From an uncultured Shewanella sp. (GTDB lineage Bacteria; Pseudomonadota; Gammaproteobacteria; Enterobacterales; Shewanellaceae): a stretch of DNA of 64,000 bases. A program made the translations under genes and the position numbers. The DNA lies in NCBI GenBank assembly GCA_947503555.1, contig CANNEE010000009.1, positions 1 through 64,000 on the forward strand, read 5' to 3'. The notes below the pieces were generated by a model that searched no databases, had not been told where the DNA came from, and worked only from the letters and a program-made list of their open reading frames with translations. Of this stretch, positions 59,835-64,000 are shown piece by piece. Each line of letters starts with the position of its first letter. The first letter of the stretch is position 1.

Positions 59835-61655
59835 TTAAAAGCCTCCAAACTTTTCAAGTAACTTATCTTTAAGTTTATCCTTAAGCTTATCTTTCTCCTT
59901 TTCAATTTTTGAATCGAGTAAGCCGCTGGTGTCTAATGCAAACTTAGGCTCACTAAAGCTACCCGTAATCTTTAGCGGAATATCAACCCCAGCGAGTTCC
60001 CCGGCACCACCTTGGCCTTGAAGAGAACCGACGACAGATGTCTTAAGTTTATAATCTAAGCTTTCATCTATAATGTTGGCGGAGCCTGCGCCTACGAGTC
60101 GAATAAGAGGCGACAACATATTCAAGTCCGGGTTATTGGCAACACCATTACTAATATGGAAGCTACCAGTAAGGCTTGAGAAATCGGTCTTTTTCTCATC
60201 ATTACCTGACTCAGAAAAGTCGCCCTTTAACTTAGCACTGGCACTACGGATCATCTGAGGAATATTCACCCCATACAAGGAACCATCGGCCACACTAAAG
60301 TCGCCTTTTGCCTTAAGGTTCTGCTTTATCTTATCTACTAACAAGCTACGGCCAGAGCCTGCAATACTAAAGTTTGCCTCACCAGATAAAAAGTCTACAT
60401 CGGCTGCACCCTTTAATAGCTGGCGCACCTTGACCCCTTTTAATGACTTATTAAATCGATAGCTGGCAACTCTTTGGCTACCATTAATCAGAGCATTGGC
60501 TGACAGCTTGCCCTCGTAAAGATCTGCATTAAGAGATTTCAACGTAAATACGCCTTGCTTTAATTGCGCATCAAGCTGCCAATTTTTAGTCACTAATTTC
60601 GCGACCTTAATCGACTTGGCGGTAATAGCTAAATCCATATCCAGAGCCTTCATGGCTCTTAAATCAGGCTCAACCTTAGAGTCAGGCTCAGATTGAGCGT
60701 CAGGCTTTGCCTTTGTGTCTTGAGCTGGTGGTAATAAGCTATCAAGGTCAATCTCGCCAAAGGCCAAGTTAGCTGCGATTTGTGGCACCTTAGCACCATA
60801 CTTAACATTTACCTCGCCACTTGCTTGAATGCCTGCTGCCACTAACTTTTCTAAAACCAAAGAAAGTGACTGATTAGTAAGATTAATATCAAGATTAGCT
60901 GTCAAATCAGCATTAATGCTTCCCTTAGGTAACGCTTTACCTTTAGCCTGATTATTAATCGTGAGCTCTGAGATGCTCACTTTAGATAAAGCATTATCCA
61001 CTTTGACTTTTCCCCTACCTTCACTAGATAAGGCCATATCCGGTAAGCTGGCGTTAAATCGATAACTTAAGTCAGAAAATTGCCCCAAAGAAAAAGCACC
61101 TAAGGTCAATTTCTCAAGGCTAAAGACCTGTTCTTGGTTTGTCTTATTATCAAACAAGGTTACTTTGGTATTGGTAATATTAATTCCGCCAATACGAACC
61201 CCTTCTAAACTGACACTAGTGCTACCATCTTTTTTCTCTTTCTCTTGAGGCTTGTCCGCCGCTTGTTGATTTAATCCATCAAAACTAGTTCGACCATCGG
61301 CAAGGGTGACAAGGTTTACCGTTAAGCCATCAAGATTAAGCTGATCGATCTCTATTTGCTTGCTAAATAACGGCATAAGCGCAATGTCAGCGACAGCCTG
61401 ATTAACTTGGATCATTTGGGCAGGTTTGAAGTTTTGAGGGTTAGCAAAGCTCACTTTACCTAATTCAATACCTAGGGAAGGAAAAAAGGTCCAAGAAAGA
61501 TCTTGAGCTATCACTAGCTCGCGCCCTGTGTTCTCTTTTACCGCATCGACGATTTGCGGCTTAAAATCATTTAGATCGAACACTAGGGTGATATAGGCCA
61601 CTAAAGCCAATACCACACCAACAAAACTCAGTAGAAGCCACTTTATTGCTTTCAT
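59835..61655 (-). CDS. AsmA-family envelope protein
   Basis: The 606-residue protein has one N-terminal membrane helix (MKAIKWLLLSFVGVVLALVAY), the AsmA start VFDLNDFKPQIVDAVKENTGR, and an elongated beta-rich repeat structure. The C terminus has the usual low-lying GSFSEPKFALDTSGLL segment and a lysine-rich tail. AsmA-like proteins are implicated in lipid transport across the envelope. AAGGA lies eight bases before the ATG. It is 48 bases downstream of the RraA-like gene and adjoins a lipoprotein gene. Confidence 0.93.
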   Translation of the reverse strand: MKAIKWLLLSFVGVVLALVAYITLVFDLNDFKPQIVDAVKENTGRELVIAQDLSWTFFPSLGIELGKVSFANPQNFKPAQMIQVNQAVADIALMPLFSKQIEIDQLNLDGLTVNLVTLADGRTSFDGLNQQAADKPQEKEKKDGSTSVSLEGVRIGGINITNTKVTLFDNKTNQEQVFSLEKLTLGAFSLGQFSDLSYRFNASLPDMALSSEGRGKVKVDNALSKVSISELTINNQAKGKALPKGSINADLTANLDINLTNQSLSLVLEKLVAAGIQASGEVNVKYGAKVPQIAANLAFGEIDLDSLLPPAQDTKAKPDAQSEPDSKVEPDLRAMKALDMDLAITAKSIKVAKLVTKNWQLDAQLKQGVFTLKSLNADLYEGKLSANALINGSQRVASYRFNKSLKGVKVRQLLKGAADVDFLSGEANFSIAGSGRSLLVDKIKQNLKAKGDFSVADGSLYGVNIPQMIRSASAKLKGDFSESGNDEKKTDFSSLTGSFHISNGVANNPDLNMLSPLIRLVGAGSANIIDESLDYKLKTSVVGSLQGQGGAGELAGVDIPLKITGSFSEPKFALDTSGLLDSKIEKEKDKLKDKLKDKLLEKFGGF

Positions 61656-61703
61656 TGAGAAAATCCTTGTACAAAAAAAGAGTTTATTAAAGCTTAGATG
61701 AAA

Positions 61704-62201
61704 CTAGCCCATGTCACAGGTTATTGCTAACTCTGTATCAGACACTGCAATGCCATTGCCATCGGCATAGATCCACATATCTGGTTTGATAATCGTATTT
61801 TCCAGTTCAAGTGTGACATTAATGTCACCTAGCCCCTTTCGTTCAGTCTTAATTGGTACCATACAAAGGGCTTTAACACCTAAAGGCATTTGCGCAATAG
61901 CACCAACATCCCGTATAGCACCGTTGATAACCACACCTTGCCAGCCATTGGCTACGGCAGACTCAGCAATTAAGTCGCCCATCAGCGCTTTTTGAGTTGA
62001 GCCTCCGCCATCAACAACTAATACTCGACCTGTGCCGTCTTGATTTAATAGCTCCTTTACTTTGGAGTTATCCTCAAAGCACCTAACGGTAACCACTTGT
62101 CCAAAAAAGACAGATTTAGCACCAAATGAAGTCAAAGGAATTGGCAATAAGGTAAGCTGATTTGGATAAGAGTCAAAAAGATCCGGTAACAAGTCAAGCA
62201 T
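61704..62201 (-). CDS. RraA-family protein
   Basis: The 165-residue protein has the RraA-fold motifs VLVVDGGGSTQKALMGDL, VINGAIRDVGAI and YADGNGIAVS. Some members inhibit RNase E, others are 4-hydroxy-4-methyl-2-oxoglutarate or oxaloacetate-type aldolases. The retained R-D pair in GAIRD is a feature of the catalytic branch, unlike E. coli RraA, where it reads RQ. ATG 62201 follows GGAGG five bases upstream, and the ATG 12 bases earlier is less likely. The role is left open. Confidence 0.88.
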   Translation of the reverse strand: MLDLLPDLFDSYPNQLTLLPIPLTSFGAKSVFFGQVVTVRCFEDNSKVKELLNQDGTGRVLVVDGGGSTQKALMGDLIAESAVANGWQGVVINGAIRDVGAIAQMPLGVKALCMVPIKTERKGLGDINVTLELENTIIKPDMWIYADGNGIAVSDTELAITCDMG

Positions 62202-62314
62202 AAACACCTCCATGTTTAATAGTTCAAGTTAGATTAACCGTAACAAATATCCTATACAAGTCATCATTGGTAGAGACTTATATGCTGATTTTTATTCTGT
62301 AACAATAAAACCTA

Positions 62315-62342
62315 TTGAGTATATGGATATAAATACTATAAT
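62315..62342 (+). promoter_or_regulatory. possible promoter of the 62478 gene pair
   Basis: TTGAGT at 62315-62320 and a perfect TATAAT at 62337-62342, 16 bases apart, about 135 bases before the first start codon. Confidence 0.45.
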
Positions 62343-62477
62343 CTGTCTGTGATGCTAGAATCAGTTGTAACCATTCAATCATTAGTTCGCTAACTCTGCA
62401 GCTTATATAAGCGCTTATTCACTAGCTGCAATTGAGCGATGCATAAAGCAATTTTAACTTTAAATAAAGTGAAACAA

Positions 62478-62798
62478 ATGAGTAAAGATATAGATCTGCA
62501 GACCGCGATGATCGCGGCACTTGATGAATATGGATATGAAAAAAAACTCTCAACGGATCTTGAGCAAGCTCGTAATAAGCAACAAATGAGCAAATATTTA
62601 AAATCCCTAGATTATAGCCTACGTCGTCTATTGATTTTACAAGAAGCGGTTAATGACCTAGTTGAAGAAGAAAAGCGTTTCCAAGCACAACAAGAAAACA
62701 TTCAAACTTATAAAACTAAGATAATTAATTTATCTCGCCAATATAATACTAGCTACCAAGAAATTCTCGAAATCATGGCAAGACAAGGTCAAAAATAG
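62478..62798 (+). CDS. small coiled-coil protein of unknown function
   Basis: The 106-residue product begins MSKDIDLQTAMIAALDEYGY and is predominantly charged and helical, with heptad-like leucines in its middle (LDYSLRRLLILQEAVNDLVEEEKRF). It could be a DNA- or RNA-associated dimer, but no family was recognised. It is followed after ten bases by a second small gene on the same strand, a likely operon. Confidence 0.65.
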   Translation: MSKDIDLQTAMIAALDEYGYEKKLSTDLEQARNKQQMSKYLKSLDYSLRRLLILQEAVNDLVEEEKRFQAQQENIQTYKTKIINLSRQYNTSYQEILEIMARQGQK

Positions 62799-62807
62799 CT
62801 TCATAAG

Positions 62808-63257
62808 ATGAATAATTCTCTTAAGTTAGAGCTGGTATTTGCTGATAACGTAGCAAACATCTTAGGTAAACATCAACTCAGACCTTCTGGTTTTTGTTCC
62901 CTTTGTTCAAAGCATGGTATTGCATTAGACAAATCGTTTTTATCTAGGGTGTTTGCCTACAAGATGAACTTCACAATATCCAAGGTGAACTTGATTGCAT
63001 CAGGCATAGCATTACTTGAGCCTAATATAAAACCAAATGAGCTGTTTATTCCAAACTTACTTCAAAAAAAATCCAAAGAGTCACAAAAAGCTATCAACCA
63101 AGGTGACTTCAGAAATATCATAGATACTGTAGTTAATGACTTAATAGGCATGGGATGGATAAAAATTGCTTCTGATATTCCTATAAAAGTAGTAAATGAT
63201 TATGCCACTAATGAGTTAAAAAAGTTTTTCCTTTCGATTAGAAAACACAGTGACTAA
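62808..63257 (+). CDS. small protein with possible helix-turn-helix, unknown function
   Basis: The 149-residue product has a CSLC pair at about residues 31-34. LSRVFAYKMNFTISKVNLIASGIALLEPN at about 46-74 looks like a helix-turn-helix segment, though not a standard one. The C-terminal part is helical. It lies ten bases after the previous gene. I do not recognise a family; the pair may be an accessory regulatory unit. Confidence 0.6.
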   Translation: MNNSLKLELVFADNVANILGKHQLRPSGFCSLCSKHGIALDKSFLSRVFAYKMNFTISKVNLIASGIALLEPNIKPNELFIPNLLQKKSKESQKAINQGDFRNIIDTVVNDLIGMGWIKIASDIPIKVVNDYATNELKKFFLSIRKHSD

Positions 63258-63307
63258 GTAATTTCTTACTAAAATAGAGAAGCAAATACTTTAATAACTC
63301 CAAAAAC

Positions 63308-63344
63308 GAAAAAGGAACCAGTAAGTAACTGATTCCTTTTTCTA
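63308..63344 (+). terminator. terminator after the 62478-63257 pair
   Basis: Inverted repeat with arms GAAAAAGGAA and TTCCTTTTTC-like, inner CAGT/ACTG, and a T run. It ends the plus-strand pair. Confidence 0.8.
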
Positions 63345-63349
63345 AATTC

Positions 63350-63372
63350 TGGCGGAGGAGGAAGTCGAATTC
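63350..63372 (-). other. tRNA 3'-end-like remnant, possible att site
   Basis: On the minus strand the sequence ends CTCCTCCGCCA preceded by TTCGACTTC, resembling the T loop and acceptor end of a Ser-type tRNA. The 5' half is missing and the T stem does not pair, so it is not a functional tRNA. Integrating elements often leave such copies at their boundary. Weak evidence. Confidence 0.3.
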
Positions 63373-63392
63373 TAAGTCTATCCATTTGAAAT

Positions 63393-63974
63393 CTAATAAC
63401 TTATCTCAAGTCGACTTTCGAGGATATACACTCTGTCATACATGTTAAAAATGCCAAGCACGTCACATTTATTTTCACTTAGTGGTAAGCCCCTAGGTTC
63501 CAGAAAAAATCGACTAGTTTTATAGCTAGAGTTATCAAAGGTTAAAAGTGATAGATGCTCCTCCAAGATCCAACATTCCGACTGACTTACAGAACAATTT
63601 TCGATGATATCAACCGGGTGATTATATTGTTCCTCTCCGCTGTATTGGTTACAAAGCACATAATCCAACTCTCGATCCGAAAACTTGATCTTTCCTATTA
63701 GAGCGCTTTCAAGGTTCGCTCGGCTATCAGTTTCGTCGATACTAAAACTGTATCTTGATACAGGTACAGACTAGCACAAACTGTATTCACGAGTATCGTT
63801 ATCGTAAACGAAAACAGCATCAAACTTACTAAGCTCCAGCTGATGAAGCGCCAGTAACCTGGAGATATCGCCATGCTTCAACTGCAAGTATTCGACATGA
63901 GCTAACTTTGTTGATGCTGCCAAATCCGAAGTGTGAATATGAGGTTTCTCCTGAAGGAGGAAGAGATTGCCCAC
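63393..63974 (-). pseudogene. broken ORF of unknown function
   Basis: Two minus-strand frames (63974 to 63771, ending in TREYSLC-stop, and 63768 to 63393) are in the same reading frame, interrupted only by one TAG. The joined sequence reads as one protein of about 193 residues with plausible composition, ending YILESRLEISY. Another TAG lies just before the GTG at 63974. It is unclear whether the gene is dead or continues beyond the window. No family was recognised. Confidence 0.45.
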
Positions 63975-64000
63975 CTAAGAGATGAATTCTTAGCGGAAGC

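Noticed and set aside
61704-62201. Confident naming as RNase E inhibitor rraA
   Set aside because: The motif GAIRD is closer to catalytic members of the RraA family, so only the family name is used.

Overview
The window looks like a chromosomal segment of a marine gammaproteobacterium, most probably Shewanella. The evidence is the gene content and order: a complete rnf/rsx operon followed by nth, yebC-ruvC-ruvA-ruvB next to aspS, cmoAB, a thiC-thiDE-thiF-thiS-thiG-thiH operon behind a TPP riboswitch, a SOS-type imuA-imuB-dnaE2 operon, fadE, a DUF2860 outer-membrane protein, and several c-di-GMP-type membrane proteins. The assignment is by protein resemblance only.

Layout. 1-9100: tRNA-Asn (lacking its first base at the window edge), a degenerate GGDEF/EAL membrane protein, rsxABCDGE and nth. 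9100-10400: a secreted protein gene of unknown function sits between intact nth and a second, 252-base copy of the nth 3' end, which suggests insertion by recombination. 10400-13650: a tiny membrane ORF, gloA and a TonB-dependent receptor. 13650-18350: a small decaying chromosomal integron. An intI with an internal stop codon and a LexA box reads rightward. An attI-side core site, a 44-base perfect palindrome and a leftward array of cassettes precede it. The cassettes hold a frameshifted trypsin-like protease, a protein with a hydrophobic N-terminal segment, an Mrr-like nuclease, and a repeat-flanked remnant of a RAYT transposase. 18355-23190: ruvB, ruvA, ruvC, yebC and aspS. 23383-31955: a triple solute-binding sensor with degenerate GGDEF, cmoAB, a lipoprotein, an M3-peptidase-like protein without HExxH, and a LysR regulator. 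31933-33319: a SprA-type HExxH protein and a small partner. 33441-40370: thiamine biosynthesis. 40595-43191: a membrane-anchored unknown, a HlyIII-family protein and a DTW protein. 43300-49376: the SOS mutasome. 49531-52095: a Crp-type regulator, a DUF2860 outer-membrane protein and a flavodoxin-fold oxidoreductase, with three GATAAC-N4-GTTATC palindromes. 52128-62201: an active-type diguanylate cyclase, def, an alkyltransferase-like protein, a DUF3108 protein, a class II amidotransferase, fadE with FadR- and PsrA-like sites, and rraA with an AsmA gene and a lipoprotein gene. 62280-64000: a small accessory pair, a terminator, a short tRNA-3'-end-like remnant and a broken ORF.

How the parts work together. 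The rsx operon and nth form the usual redox-pump plus base-excision-repair neighbourhood. Two separate promoters (intI and imuA) carry CTG-N10-CAG LexA boxes, so DNA damage would be expected to raise both integron recombination, had the integrase been intact, and mutagenic synthesis. The thi operon is self-regulated by TPP. The parts that do not follow ordinary housekeeping order are the integron, the nth duplication, the palindrome trio around the DUF2860 gene, and the pseudo-enzymes (M3-like protein, degenerate GGDEF and EAL proteins).
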